From contig NZ_WQHP01000003.1 in NCBI RefSeq assembly GCF_013035315.1, forward strand, positions 62,001-126,000: DNA of 64,000 bases, given 5' to 3'. Source of the stretch: Ruegeria arenilitoris. GTDB lineage: Bacteria; Pseudomonadota; Alphaproteobacteria; Rhodobacterales; Rhodobacteraceae. Each line of letters begins with the position of its first letter. The stretch's first letter is position 1. The translations under genes were made by a program, and so were the position numbers. The notes under the pieces were generated by a model, which was not told the origin of the DNA, made no database searches, and saw only the letters and a list, made by a program, of their open reading frames with translations. This document shows, in pieces, positions 8,354-17,769 of this stretch.

Positions 8354-8917
8354 TTATGCGCGCTCGGAATATTCCATGGATTCGGTGTTCACGACGATCA
8401 TCTCATCCTGCCCGATGAACGGCGGCACCATAACTTTGACGCCGTTGTCCAGAACGGCTGGTTTGAACGAATTCGCCGCGGTCTGGCCTTTGACCACCGG
8501 CTCGGTCTCAACGATCTTGCAGGTGACCTTTTGGGGCAGCGTGGCATTCAGCGCTTCGCTTTCGTAAAACTCGACGACAATTGTCATGCCGTCCTGCAGA
8601 AACGGGCGACGGTCACCCAACAACTCTGCGGGCAGTTCGATCTGCTCGTATGTCTCAGAGTCCATGAACACCAACATGCCGTCGGATTCGTACAGGAACT
8701 GCTGATCTTTCTGTTCCAGGCGCACGCGCTCAACTTTGTCCGCAGACCGGAAGCGTTCGTTCAGCTTCGATCCGTTCCGCAGGTTGCGCAGCTCGACCTG
8801 CGCAAAAGCGCCGCCTTTACCGGGCTTTACGTGGTCGACCTTGACCGCCGCCCACAGCCCGTCGTTATGCTCAAGCACGTTGCCGGGGCGAATTTCGTTC
8901 CCATTTATCTTGGGCAT
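8354..8917 (-). CDS. efp: Elongation factor P
   Basis: This 187-aa cytoplasmic translation factor rescues ribosomes stalled at polyproline. It starts [20 protein letters not shown], has [15 protein letters not shown] with Lys34 at the tip of the first domain loop (the residue modified in many bacteria), and contains the OB-fold domain ending [19 protein letters not shown]. The length is exactly that expected for EF-P. It is a single gene ending at a shared bidirectional terminator. Proline-rich proteins in the window, such as the PopZ-like one, are plausible clients. Confidence 0.97.
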   Translation of the reverse strand: MPKINGNEIRPGNVLEHNDGLWAAVKVDHVKPGKGGAFAQVELRNLRNGSKLNERFRSADKVERVRLEQKDQQFLYESDGMLVFMDSETYEQIELPAELLGDRRPFLQDGMTIVVEFYESEALNATLPQKVTCKIVETEPVVKGQTAANSFKPAVLDNGVKVMVPPFIGQDEMIVVNTESMEYSERA

Positions 8918-9135
8918 GACATAAATCCTTCACAAACGGTTGATGCGTCAGTTCCCGTCCCTATATCTGGCGGGATCACACCTGACAAGATAACGAAACC
9001 TAGTGCTGCACTTGCAGCAAGCTATGCGAGTGACGCAACGCAACTATGCATTTTAGCTGTATCCGAATCGCACCTAATAGGTCATAAGGACCCTCACGCC
9101 GAAAATGCAAGAGCAAGAACAACAAGGAAGACGAG

Positions 9136-9456
9136 ATGAGAGATTTCGTTGACGGCACTGCCTTTAACAATGAGCAAGGCAATCGTGCACGCAAACTTTT
9201 CGCGGCCGTTGTGTTGGCTGCACTGGATGACGCTATCGCCGATGACAAGAAATACGGCAATGGCCCCGAACAAATCGCCCGTTGGGCACGCTCGCGCGAT
9301 GGCCGCGAAGTGCTGTCCTGCGCCGGTATCGACCCGAACGAACGGGTTGTCAGCGGTCTGATGGAATTCGTTGGTCGTGGTGTCCGCACCTCGGTCGCGC
9401 TGTCGCGTGAAGAAAGCGAACGCCGCAACGCCGCTCAGCAAGCTGAAGCCGCCTGA
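9136..9456 (+). CDS. Small conserved Rhodobacterales protein (DUF6280-like)
   Basis: This is a 106-aa soluble, alanine- and charge-rich protein beginning MRDFVDGTAFNNEQGNRARK. I associate this pattern with a conserved small family of Rhodobacteraceae (DUF6280), but cannot check. It contains no membrane segment and no catalytic motif I can name. It has its own promoter region, divergent from efp across 218 bases, and a perfect terminator downstream, which indicates a monocistronic, well-expressed gene. The function is unknown. Confidence 0.82.
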   Translation: MRDFVDGTAFNNEQGNRARKLFAAVVLAALDDAIADDKKYGNGPEQIARWARSRDGREVLSCAGIDPNERVVSGLMEFVGRGVRTSVALSREESERRNAAQQAEAA

Positions 9457-9477
9457 TCCAACGCGACTCTCGCATGA

Positions 9478-9515
9478 AAAAGCGCGCTCCCATAACTGGG
9501 GCGCGCTTTTCTTTT
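9478..9515 (+). terminator. Strong rho-independent terminator
   Basis: AAAAGCGCGC (9478-9487) pairs perfectly with GCGCGCTTTT (9501-9510), followed by CTTTT. It sits 21 bases after the DUF6280-like stop and 9 bases before the convergent membrane-protein stop. With A-runs on the other side it may work in both directions. Confidence 0.9.
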
Positions 9516-9523
9516 GGCGGGTA

Positions 9524-10117
9524 TCAAAAGAACAAAAACCATTGCCGCGCGACCCACAACTCGGCCATCAGCAACGCGCCAAAGAACAGTTTGGCAAGAA
9601 TCGGCATACCGCGACGCCAAAGCACCACATAGCACGCGATACAGATCGCAGCAGACACAGGCGCGACCCATAGGGCGTGGTGATTGCTGTCCCAATAGCT
9701 GACCGGGCTATGAAACACCCAATCGCTGATCGGCCAGAACTGAGGCCGGCCGTCCCCGGCATGAAGCAGGAAATCCATCGCCAGGTGCAGCAACCCGGCG
9801 GATGCCGCAACTGTCAGGACCTGCCACTTTCTCCACATCCCGACAAAAAGAGCGATTCCCCAAATGACAAAGGAATTGTCGATCGCAAACACTGTCTGCC
9901 AACTGTCCGAGAAATAGAGCTGGTCGAAAACAACGCTTGGCGGAATACCCAGGATAAAAAGCGATGTTCCCGCCATTACATAAAGCGACAGATCCGGTAG
10001 CAATGAGCCCAGAAGGGCTGCCCAAAGGATACGCCCATGGGGCGGGCGGGCAAAGGCGGCAGCTCCGATCAAAAGATGCGCGGGCGTATTCAACTGGGGC
10101 TTTTCCTTTGCCTGCAA
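9524..10117 (-). CDS. Hypothetical multi-pass membrane protein (DUF457/YdjM-like)
   Basis: This 197-aa protein has an early [15 protein letters not shown] stretch and [14 protein letters not shown]. Later it has [19 protein letters not shown], the spaced His/Asp pattern of the membrane-bound hydrolase-like DUF457 group. About five hydrophobic segments are visible. It is divergent from cobQ with only 36 bases between start codons. That position can attract a 'cobalamin' label, but nothing in the sequence links it to B12. It may be a metal-dependent membrane hydrolase, possibly of phospholipids. Confidence 0.75.
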   Translation of the reverse strand: MQAKEKPQLNTPAHLLIGAAAFARPPHGRILWAALLGSLLPDLSLYVMAGTSLFILGIPPSVVFDQLYFSDSWQTVFAIDNSFVIWGIALFVGMWRKWQVLTVAASAGLLHLAMDFLLHAGDGRPQFWPISDWVFHSPVSYWDSNHHALWVAPVSAAICIACYVVLWRRGMPILAKLFFGALLMAELWVARQWFLFF

Positions 10118-10153
10118 ATCAGGTCATCTGCGCCAGAGCATAGGAGACAGGCC

Positions 10154-11611
10154 ATGGTTCGGTCCATCATGATTCAGGGCACCGGCAGCAATGTCGGGAA
10201 ATCGGTTCTCGTGGCCGGTCTGGCGCGGGCCTTTACCCGGCGCGGACTGCGCGTCGCGCCGTTCAAACCGCAGAACATGTCGAACAATGCAGCTGTCACC
10301 GAAAACGGCGGCGAGATTGGTCGCGCACAAGCCCTGCAGGCGCGGGCGGCTCGACGCGCGACCCATACGGACATGAACCCGATCCTGTTGAAGCCGGAAA
10401 CCGATACCGGTGCGCAGATCATCGTGCAGGGCCAGCGGGCGGGCACCATGAAGGCGGGCGACTACCGCAAAGACAAATCCAAACTGCTGGGCGCAGCGCT
10501 GGAGAGCTTTGAACGCCTGTGCAGCGACGCGGATCTTGTGCTGATCGAAGGCGCTGGCAGCCCGGCCGAAACCAACCTGCGCAAGGGCGACATAGCCAAT
10601 ATGGGCTTTGCCTGCGCCGCTGGTGTGCCGGTCGTTCTAGTGGGCGACATCCACCGCGGCGGTGTGATTGCGCAGATCGTCGGAACTCAGGCGGTTCTGG
10701 ATGCGGAGGACCTGAGGATGATCCGGGGATTTGCCGTCAACCGGTTCAAGGGGGACGTATCCTTGTTTGACGAAGGTCGCGACGACATTGCCGCGCGCAC
10801 CGGGTGGCCTTGTTTGGGCGTTGTTCCGTGGTTTAACGACGCGTGGAAGCTTCCGGCGGAGGATATGATGGATATCCGTTCGCATTCCGGCGGTGCCTGC
10901 AAGGTGGTCGTGCCGCAGCTTGAGCGGATGGCGAATTTCGACGACTTGGACCCTCTGTCTGCCGAACCGGGCGTCACGGTCGAGATTGTCCCGGCAGGTC
11001 GCGCCCTGCCCGGCGATGCGGATCTGGTTCTGCTGCCGGGCAGCAAGTCAACGATCGGCGATCTGACCTATTTCCGCACCCAAGGTTGGGATGTCGATCT
11101 GTATGCGCATGTTCGGCGTGGCGGCCACGTTTTGGGCCTGTGCGGCGGCTATCAGATGCTGGGAAAAACCATCGCCGACCCCGAGGGTGTCGATGGTCGT
11201 CCCGGCACCGTCGAAGGGCTGGGGCTGTTGGACGTGGAAACTGTCATGGGTGGGCAAAAACATGTAACTCTCACCTCGGCGCGCGCGCTGGAGGGCGGAG
11301 AGCCGGTCTCGGGCTATGAGATTCACATGGGACGGACGCAAGGCCCCGACTGCGACCGTGCTTGGCTTGAGATTGACGGGCGTCCTGAAGGTGCGACCGA
11401 TGCCACGGGGCGTGTCCGGGGCAGTTACCTGCATGGAATATTCACTTCGGACGCCTTCCGCGCCAGTTATCTGTCGAAGCTGGGTGTAACGTCCGATCTG
11501 TCTTATGAAGACGGTGTCGAACAGACGCTGGACGCGCTGGCCGATCATCTGGAACAGACCATGGACCTGGACCGTCTGCTCGCACTGGCTGAAACGCCCA
11601 AAAGGGCCTGA
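10154..11611 (+). CDS. cobQ: Cobyric acid synthase
   Basis: This 485-aa amidotransferase adds four amide groups to adenosylcobyrinate a,c-diamide, using glutamine and ATP. The N-terminal P-loop-like [19 protein letters not shown] and [10 protein letters not shown] are typical of CobQ. The C-terminal glutaminase domain has [11 protein letters not shown] with the nucleophilic Cys, and [10 protein letters not shown] near the end. AGGAG at 10142-10146 supports ATG 10154; an in-frame extension to 10037 overlaps the divergent gene and is rejected. It lies 24 kb from the large cob operon in this window, so it is unlinked to that riboswitch. Confidence 0.95.
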   Translation: MVRSIMIQGTGSNVGKSVLVAGLARAFTRRGLRVAPFKPQNMSNNAAVTENGGEIGRAQALQARAARRATHTDMNPILLKPETDTGAQIIVQGQRAGTMKAGDYRKDKSKLLGAALESFERLCSDADLVLIEGAGSPAETNLRKGDIANMGFACAAGVPVVLVGDIHRGGVIAQIVGTQAVLDAEDLRMIRGFAVNRFKGDVSLFDEGRDDIAARTGWPCLGVVPWFNDAWKLPAEDMMDIRSHSGGACKVVVPQLERMANFDDLDPLSAEPGVTVEIVPAGRALPGDADLVLLPGSKSTIGDLTYFRTQGWDVDLYAHVRRGGHVLGLCGGYQMLGKTIADPEGVDGRPGTVEGLGLLDVETVMGGQKHVTLTSARALEGGEPVSGYEIHMGRTQGPDCDRAWLEIDGRPEGATDATGRVRGSYLHGIFTSDAFRASYLSKLGVTSDLSYEDGVEQTLDALADHLEQTMDLDRLLALAETPKRA

Positions 11612-11614
11612 GTT

Positions 11615-12382
11615 TTACTCGAGCTCTTGTTCGGCCAGGGCTTTGTAGATTTCGCGACGCACCATTTTGCGGACATTGCGAGTGATGCGTTCCCCAAGAA
11701 CGCCCTGCAATTCCTCGCGGACAACCTGTGCGATCATCTCGCGCAGCGCGTCTTCACCCATAGTTACAGCGTCATCCCGTTCGACTACGCCTTCAATATT
11801 TTGACCGGCGGGGTCAGCCGTAACCTGCGGGTCGCGCACAAAGGTGGCCTTGGTGGTGGCAACCGCCTCTTCCGGCTTTGGCTGAGGGGCCTCAGACGGG
11901 TCCGGTGCGGAATCGGCGAATTCTTTCTGGGCGCTGAATTCCAACGCCTTCGCCGGTGTGCCCGAGTAATCGTCTTCGCTGTCGCCATCCGGCTCCCATT
12001 GATCCTCGGTTCTGGCAATGGCTGCTTCCAGCGCTTCTATTTTGGCGCTCAGACTGTTGGTGGCATCCTTGGAGGGCTCGGGCGCTTCTGGTTCTTTATT
12101 GGCTGGGTCTTCACGATTCACGATGTCGCAGGCGCGCAGCAACATCGGTTTGACCGACGCATCAGCAGTATAGGTCTTTTCGGCTTCGGCCTCGTTTTCC
12201 GGCCCGTCCTGAATGCTTGACGTTCCGCCAACACGCAGCGCCTCGGTCAGGACCAATCGCCCGGGCTTGCGGGCGATTGACGGTGGCATCACGTCGGAGT
12301 TGTTCTGACCTTTTTCACCGACCAGCCGTTTGATCGAGGACAACACGTCCTCTACTCTGCCGTTCACGACTTTATCCGTCAT
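11615..12382 (-). CDS. PopZ-like (DUF2497-type) acidic protein
   Basis: The 255-aa protein has a short conserved N-terminal helix (RVEDVLSSIKRLV), a long acidic, proline-rich low-complexity middle, and a helical C-terminal block (LREMIAQVVREELQGVLGE then ITRNVRKMVRREIYKAL). This N-helix, disordered linker and C-terminal oligomerisation helix layout is that of PopZ, the polar organising protein of Alphaproteobacteria. The RLVLTEALRV motif after residue 40 is also seen in related roseobacter proteins, as far as I recall. The assignment is by architecture only. It lies immediately before tolC in the same direction's downstream side and converges on cobQ with a 3-base gap. Confidence 0.6.
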   Translation of the reverse strand: MTDKVVNGRVEDVLSSIKRLVGEKGQNNSDVMPPSIARKPGRLVLTEALRVGGTSSIQDGPENEAEAEKTYTADASVKPMLLRACDIVNREDPANKEPEAPEPSKDATNSLSAKIEALEAAIARTEDQWEPDGDSEDDYSGTPAKALEFSAQKEFADSAPDPSEAPQPKPEEAVATTKATFVRDPQVTADPAGQNIEGVVERDDAVTMGEDALREMIAQVVREELQGVLGERITRNVRKMVRREIYKALAEQELE

Positions 12383-12456
12383 TGTTCTCTACCGCTCTAT
12401 CCTCAGGATTGAGTGTAGCCAAACAAACCGGGTGTCACAACAGGTAGTATTGGCCG

Positions 12457-13875
12457 TTAGTCGCGGCGCAACGCTTTGAGAACACGATCCAGGTCCCGGC
12501 TTTGTCTGCTGACCTGAGCTGGCGCTTTCTTGACCAGGTTGTAGTACAGCGTCGGGTCATAGATCTGAACCGCCAGCCCCAAACGTTCAGCCGTCAGCAA
12601 ACCTTGTGCCTGCAACAGCTGATAGGCTGCGCGCGACCGCTCGATGCGCGAGGCAACCAGTGCCAGCTGCGCGTCCAGCAAGTCTTGCTGCGCATTCAGC
12701 ACGTCCAGCGTGGTCCGTGCGCCCAGCGTGGCCTCTTCGCGGATACCGTCAAACGCAACCTGCGATGCACGTACTCGTTCGGTCGACGCCCGCAAGCTGG
12801 CTGTCGCCGCCTGGAACCGGGCATATGCTTCGGTCACACCCTGCGTGATGTCTTTCTGTACGTTCAACAGGTTGGCCCGGGATGCGTCCCGCGTTGCCAT
12901 CGCCCGACGCACGTTCGCAGCCAGTCGGCCACCAGCGTAGATCGGCTGGTTGAAGTTCAGCGAGACCGATGCGTCTTCGATGTTGTCATCGTTGTCATAG
13001 CTTTCCGTGATGCCCGCATCTGCGTTCAGGCTGACGTTTGGCCCCAGGTTGGCGCGCTGCTGCGCAACGATCAGATCAAACGCACGCACCTGATGCTGCG
13101 CCGACAGGATGGCCGGGTGATTGCGCTGCGCCAGACTTACAGCCTGCGCCTCCGAGCTTGGCAAATTCGGCAGGCTCGGTTGACCCGCAGTGCGGCCCGG
13201 TGATTTGCCGACAGCGTTCACATATTCGGCCTGCGCTGTATCCAGGTTACCCCGTGCAACAGCCAGATCCGCCTGCGAGCTTGCAAGCTGAGCTTGCGAC
13301 AGTGCGACGTCAGTCCGTGTTACCTCACCCACATCAAACCTGTCCTGCGATGCGCGCAGTTCTTCGGCTGACACGTCGACGTTGTTCAGACGAATCTGTA
13401 CGGTTTCTTCCTGAAGAAGAACCTCAAGATAGGCGTTTGCACCGCGGAACAGCACCTGTTGCTCAATGTCCAGCAGGGTTTGCCGCGTCGAAAGCACAGT
13501 TTCCTGTGCGGATTGTTTGCCCAATATCGCCGCGCCGCCGTCGTACAGCAGCTGGCTTAGTGTCAAGCCGGTGAAAAAGTTATTTGGTTCGGTGCGTGTC
13601 ACCACGTTGTCGATGTTACGGCGGTTGTAGTCACTGCTGATCGCAACCGTCCAGTTGATGATCGGCCGCAGCGCCGACAGTGCGATTGCGACGTCTTCGT
13701 CCGCTGCCCGCAACAATGCCCGGTTCTGCTCTAGCAAACCACTTGTGTTATACGCGCCGATGAAGGCGTCGGTAATATTGTCGGCCCATGCCGCACGACC
13801 TGGTACGAAGCTGAGTGCGACCCCTGCAGTCAGCGCCAGCGCCTTGACCAGCTTTCCTCCCGCCATAGAACTCAT
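12457..13875 (-). CDS. tolC: TolC family outer-membrane efflux protein
   Basis: This 472-aa protein has a signal peptide (hydrophobic stretch ending FVPGRAAWA). The mature part is made of two copies of the TolC coiled-coil/strand repeat: DVALSQAQLASSQADLAVARGN in the first half and TLDVLNAQQDLLDAQLALVASR in the second. These form the outer-membrane channel and periplasmic tunnel for type I secretion or RND efflux. Length and repeat spacing are normal. It is followed by the PopZ-like gene 74 bases downstream and preceded by the pcm-like gene, all on the - strand. Confidence 0.93.
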   Translation of the reverse strand: MSSMAGGKLVKALALTAGVALSFVPGRAAWADNITDAFIGAYNTSGLLEQNRALLRAADEDVAIALSALRPIINWTVAISSDYNRRNIDNVVTRTEPNNFFTGLTLSQLLYDGGAAILGKQSAQETVLSTRQTLLDIEQQVLFRGANAYLEVLLQEETVQIRLNNVDVSAEELRASQDRFDVGEVTRTDVALSQAQLASSQADLAVARGNLDTAQAEYVNAVGKSPGRTAGQPSLPNLPSSEAQAVSLAQRNHPAILSAQHQVRAFDLIVAQQRANLGPNVSLNADAGITESYDNDDNIEDASVSLNFNQPIYAGGRLAANVRRAMATRDASRANLLNVQKDITQGVTEAYARFQAATASLRASTERVRASQVAFDGIREEATLGARTTLDVLNAQQDLLDAQLALVASRIERSRAAYQLLQAQGLLTAERLGLAVQIYDPTLYYNLVKKAPAQVSRQSRDLDRVLKALRRD

Positions 13876-13970
13876 AACGAAATCCTCTCAAATCAAAATT
13901 ACGCTGCCCTGCCGACAGTTTGCGTGTTTATGTTCAACTAATCAAGGCAGCAGCGCAAACTGCCGTCAAA

Positions 13971-14636
13971 CTATAGCGAAAATACACGGTTTGTGGAAAA
14001 TGCCTGTAAAATCGGTGCATTGGCGTTAAACGCGTCCCGCCATGTTACCCGATCGCCAGATTTGTGGCCGATGCGAACCGTTCCAAGCGCACCTTCGACG
14101 AAGAGGCACGCAATACGGCCGTGATCTTTGAGCTGCGCGATCAGCGTCTCGGGCGCATGCTCGACCCCGCCCTGGATCATTATGACGTCATACGGCCCAT
14201 GCTCTGCCGCGCCCTCTTCGAACGGGCCTACATGGACAATCGCGTTGTCCGCTTCGGCCTCCATCAGGACGTTCTGCGCCTCGGCGGCAAGGCTTTCGTC
14301 CTGCTCAACGGCAACAACCAGCTGCGCCATACGCGCGGCTACGGCGGTTGAATACCCCAAAGCCGGGGCGATATCCAAAACCGCCTCATCGTTCGATATG
14401 TTCAATATATCCAACATCTTGGCCAGTGTCCGCGGCTCAAGAAGGCACCGCCCATCGCCCAGATCCAGAACACCTTCGACATAAGCCGCCTCACGCTGTG
14501 CATCCGGCACAAAGTTCTCGCGCTTGACGGTTAGCATCGCGTCAATGATGGGAAATTTGGTAACGTCAGAAGGCCGTATCTGCGTATCGACCATCGTCCG
14601 GCGGCGGGCTGCGAAATCTGTCATTGGATCGCTCAT
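13971..14636 (-). CDS. Protein-L-isoaspartate O-methyltransferase family protein
   Basis: This 221-aa SAM-dependent methyltransferase-like protein starts MSDPMTDFAARRRTMVDTQI, a typical PCMT opening (methylated repair of isoaspartyl residues). The SAM-binding motif I is AVLDIAPALGYSTAVAARM; the usual GTGSGY core is altered to APALGY, which may affect activity. An AAGGGAAC ribosome-binding site supports ATG 14636 over the longer frame to 14711. Roseobacter PCMT-like genes are often beside tolC, which fits here. Specificity for isoaspartate is uncertain given the altered motif. Confidence 0.82.
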   Translation of the reverse strand: MSDPMTDFAARRRTMVDTQIRPSDVTKFPIIDAMLTVKRENFVPDAQREAAYVEGVLDLGDGRCLLEPRTLAKMLDILNISNDEAVLDIAPALGYSTAVAARMAQLVVAVEQDESLAAEAQNVLMEAEADNAIVHVGPFEEGAAEHGPYDVIMIQGGVEHAPETLIAQLKDHGRIACLFVEGALGTVRIGHKSGDRVTWRDAFNANAPILQAFSTNRVFSL

Positions 14637-14851
14637 TCTGTTCCCTTGGGTGATCAGGTTTTGCCACATCCTTGAAAAACCGGCAACGGCCCTGATGCGG
14701 AAACTTTTCAATCATCTCAGGATACAACGTCGCAACCAAAGCCGAAGTTGAAAACTGACCCGGAAATTTGCGCTCCCCCCTCTGGACGCCCCTGCCGAAA
14801 GCTGTTAAAACGCCTGTCACACCACAGCAAGTATTTGATTTTACTTGAAAA

Positions 14852-14925
14852 GGCGAGTTGGCGGAGTGGTGACGCAGCGGATTGCAAATCCGTGTACACC
14901 GGTTCGATTCCGGTACTCGCCTCCA
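14852..14925 (+). tRNA. tRNA-Cys (GCA)
   Basis: The acceptor arms GGCGAGT (14852-14858) and ACTCGCC (14915-14921) pair perfectly. The anticodon loop ATTGCAAAT places GCA at 14884-14886, and the T-arm GGTTCGATTCC is standard. The discriminator is T and an encoded CCA follows at 14923-14925. The 3' half from 14882 is duplicated at 32451-32494, so this tRNA is the attachment site of the island to its right, yet remains intact. Confidence 0.96.
14882..14925 (+). repeat. attL: 44-bp tRNA-Cys 3' half, left copy
   Basis: This segment runs from the anticodon loop to the encoded CCA. It is identical base for base to 32451-32494 and identity stops at both edges. With an integrase gene 236 bases away, this is the left junction of a site-specific integration event. 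Confidence 0.93.
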
Positions 14926-15161
14926 AATCTTTTTCCCCTTAAAAACAAGCGTTTTTCTGCAACAGTTGGGCGGAAAAGGTTAGGACAAACGGAGAACAGA
15001 GTTTTCGTCTGTGACCGCCGAAAACCGTCTGTAACCGCCCCTGTCGCGGAAAGTTTGCGGAATGAACTGGCACAATTGTTCCCAATCAATACGTTGGATG
15101 GACCCGGATGCAAAAACGTCTTTGCCCCAATAGCAGTTGACCATTTGACAGGACACTAGCC

Positions 15162-16553
15162 GTGAACAGACCCACGAGTACACTGAAGGCCGAGGCCCTT
15201 GCACTCATCGAAGCAGCCCTCGACGTGAAGTTCCGGGACGATGCCCTTCGCTCCGCGCTTCAGGCAGCGGCCGCCTTGGCCCAACCTCAGAGCGCAGCCG
15301 GTAGAAGCCATCTAGAGTATGAGAAACTTGCCCCAGGCGGGAAGTTGACTTGCAAGGCCAACCCGGGGCTTCTGATGCGTCATGGTCGCCGGGACGGGCG
15401 AGTCTGGTTCTTCCGCTACCGCAACGATGTTGGGTTGGAGAAAGAATTGAAGCTGGGCGCATTCCCCCGCGACCTCTCTGTAGCTGAAGCCCGAGTAGAA
15501 GCACAACGCCTACGGGAACTTCACAAATCCGGGCAGTCCCTGACCCTGACGGAACCTGAAATCACTTATACGATGATGGATCTCTGCGATCAGTACATCG
15601 CAGAATATGCACTGGGTGTTAATGCCCATACCGGGGAGCCAATCAAGCGGTCGGGCAAGGAAGACGCCCGACTCCTGCGACGTCACATTATCCCACATCA
15701 CGGCCAGACCCCTGCTACCGAGTTTGATGGCGACACCATTCGTAGCATTCTGGCGGCGCTTTCAAATAGCGCACCGCGCGAGGCCCAGAAGGTCCGGGCG
15801 GTTCTGTCGACAATGTTTAACGTCGCCTGCGGTCGAACGGCAAAGATCGCCTACCCCAACGGAGCATGGCTTCCGCAAGACCACCACAACCCAACCGATG
15901 GCGCGATGGCGCCCGCACACACGGCCAAGACCTTCCGCCCCGAAGCAGTCCAAATGAAGACCTTCTTGGAAGGATTGGAAAAAGAAGTTTACGGCGACGC
16001 CCTGCGCCTGCAACTCCTGACGATGACTCGCGTGGGCGAAGCTGCGCAAGCGGCATGGGCGGAAATCGATCTAAACAATGCCCTCTGGCATCTGCCGAGT
16101 GCGCGGGCCAAAAACAAACACGGATATACGATCCAACTTTCCAATCAAGCTGTGGCCCTCCTGAAGCGCATCAAGGATGCCCAGCCGGAAGGAACCGAGT
16201 TCGTATTCCCAGCCCCACATGATCACACCCGTCCCGTCGCCAAAGCCAATGCCATTCGCGGGGCATCACGCATCCGCAAGAACGCCCACCTTCCCGATGG
16301 CTTCTCCACTCACGCGTTGAGACATGCTGGGCTCACATGGCTGAAAGAGAACCTCTGCCCACTCGACGTGCGGAACGCGATCACCAACCACCGAACCAAA
16401 GCACAGAACGAAGTGGTCGATGGTGGCTACACCAAAACCGCAGACTTTAGTGATCTCTCTCGAGATTGGTTACAACGCTGGGCACACCATATCGACGCCC
16501 TGCAAGGTCAGAACGTTGTCAAATTGAACCCGACTCGGCTCTCGAGCAACTGA
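15162..16553 (+). CDS. int: Tyrosine-type site-specific integrase
   Basis: This 463-aa recombinase integrates and excises the island at tRNA-Cys. The N-terminal part (ARLRELHKSGQSLTL-like, PGGKLTCKANPGLLMRHGR) has the arm-binding features of the DUF4102/P4-type integrases. The catalytic residues are all visible: Arg290 (TMTRVGEAA), His384-x2-Arg387 (HALRHAGLTWL), His410 (ITNHR) and Tyr423 (DGGYTK). Hence it looks active. The start is a GTG at 15162. It is transcribed away from the tRNA into the island, the usual layout. Confidence 0.94.
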   Translation: MNRPTSTLKAEALALIEAALDVKFRDDALRSALQAAAALAQPQSAAGRSHLEYEKLAPGGKLTCKANPGLLMRHGRRDGRVWFFRYRNDVGLEKELKLGAFPRDLSVAEARVEAQRLRELHKSGQSLTLTEPEITYTMMDLCDQYIAEYALGVNAHTGEPIKRSGKEDARLLRRHIIPHHGQTPATEFDGDTIRSILAALSNSAPREAQKVRAVLSTMFNVACGRTAKIAYPNGAWLPQDHHNPTDGAMAPAHTAKTFRPEAVQMKTFLEGLEKEVYGDALRLQLLTMTRVGEAAQAAWAEIDLNNALWHLPSARAKNKHGYTIQLSNQAVALLKRIKDAQPEGTEFVFPAPHDHTRPVAKANAIRGASRIRKNAHLPDGFSTHALRHAGLTWLKENLCPLDVRNAITNHRTKAQNEVVDGGYTKTADFSDLSRDWLQRWAHHIDALQGQNVVKLNPTRLSSN

Positions 16554-16872
16554 CAGCGTTTTGATACCGATCTCTGATATGACTTCGCTCCTGTCACAGA
16601 GGTAACAGATTGTAACCATCTGCCAATTATATACTTTTCCCTTGTGCGCGCCGGCGAACGTTGCAATACTCCGGTCACGAATTTTGTGATTTGGGCGGCG
16701 GTACTAGCGCACCGACCAATGAAAAAAGAGCCATTATGGTGATCCCGAACAAGCCCGCCGGGGGTGACGAGATAGGACAGGAAGTCCGAACTGCATACTG
16801 ACAGGCAAGCGCGTCAGTCCCTGCCGAAGCGTATCGCAAATCCTTAAACCTAGTCTGTGAGGGGATTTCGCT
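16554..16872. other. 319-bp gap after int
   Basis: No convincing coding frame is present. The segment contains a short AT-rich stretch (16625-16640) that may be the promoter region of the excisionase/replication module starting at 16873. Control of excision could act here, but I see no clear operator. Confidence 0.4.
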
Positions 16873-17103
16873 ATGGATGCGATACACAAACACGACACCA
16901 CACCTTTCTTTGACGCTGCGCGCGATGAGTTCCTGCGCGACGCAACGGTAGCCGAAGCCCGCAAAATTATGGGCTGTGGCGCTACGGTATTGTACGCGAT
17001 GATCAATCGCAAAGAACTCAGTGCGTATAAGATCGGCAGCGCGACCCGCATCCGCAGAGCGTCGCTGAATGCGTTGCGCAATGTTCCTTTTGGGTCGGAA
17101 TGA
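16873..17103 (+). CDS. AlpA/excisionase-like helix-turn-helix protein
   Basis: This is a 76-aa DNA-binding protein. Its C-terminal half (TVAEARKIMGCGATVLYAMI, then a basic stretch and ATRIRRASLNAL) follows the winged-helix pattern of MerR-like excisionases and AlpA regulators. These direct integrase toward excision or activate it. A GAGGGG ribosome-binding site lies just upstream of ATG 16873. It is followed 6 bases later by the methyltransferase gene, forming an early operon. The long N-terminal charged extension is unusual for AlpA (about 65 aa). Confidence 0.82.
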   Translation: MDAIHKHDTTPFFDAARDEFLRDATVAEARKIMGCGATVLYAMINRKELSAYKIGSATRIRRASLNALRNVPFGSE

Positions 17104-17109
17104 ATAGAT

Positions 17110-17769
17110 ATGGACATCATCGACTTCAACCCGCAGCGCAACTGCACAGACAGTCCTGTCACCAGCCAAAAACGACCTGGCGGAACCCGCTTTGACCAAC
17201 AGTTCACACGCAGACCTGCCGATTTGTATCCGACCTATGACGCTTGCCATGTGGTCCATGCTCTCAAAGATTATCAGTGGCTTCCGCCACGGCTCTGGGA
17301 GCCACACTCAGGCGAAGGCCATCTGACCGACGCTTTGCGGTCCTACGGCCACGAGGTGTTTGAGTCCGACCTTTATCCCCGTCGCATAGGAACCAAGCAA
17401 CAAGACTTCCTGAAGGCGGCAGAGCCGCCGGAAGGCATCGGTGCGATTGTAATGAATCCTCCGTTCAATGCGATTGACGCCCACCTGACGCATGCGCTGT
17501 CGCTAATGATGCCCTTGGGCGGTGTCGTTTGCCTTCTCTGCCGATCTGACTGGGCATTTGCCGCTAAGCGCGAAGAGTTTTTGACCCGAGAAGATCATGC
17601 GGGAGAGATTTAGTTGCTATGGCGCCCGCGATGGGTGCCGGTAGACCAGACTAAGCATCAGGGTCGTTACAATTACTGCGTACAGCTTTGGGACGCATCC
17701 CCATTCGCCCCTCCCACCGGAACGAAGATAATCGGTACGGGACGCAAGCAGAGGGAGCCGAAAGAATGA
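17110..17769 (+). pseudogene. DNA adenine methyltransferase-like gene split by an in-frame amber codon
   Basis: The frame starts at 17110 and encodes a phage-type DNA methyltransferase. It has motif I-like sequence (LWEPHSGEGHLTDALRSYGH), and the catalytic motif IV MNPPF near residue 118. At 17611-17613 a TAG interrupts at residue 168 (HAGEI then stop). The same frame then continues with no shift through LLWRPRWVPVDQTKHQGRYN and NYCVQLWD, typical of the C-terminus of this family, to TGA at 17767-17769. So a single nonsense change, not a frameshift, breaks the gene; the truncated 167-aa product keeps motif IV but loses the end. Amber suppression or a sequencing error are alternatives. Confidence 0.75.

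Noticed and set aside
9524-10117. Cobalamin biosynthesis role for the membrane protein beside cobQ
   Set aside because: Only proximity suggests it; the His/Asp membrane-hydrolase pattern points elsewhere.
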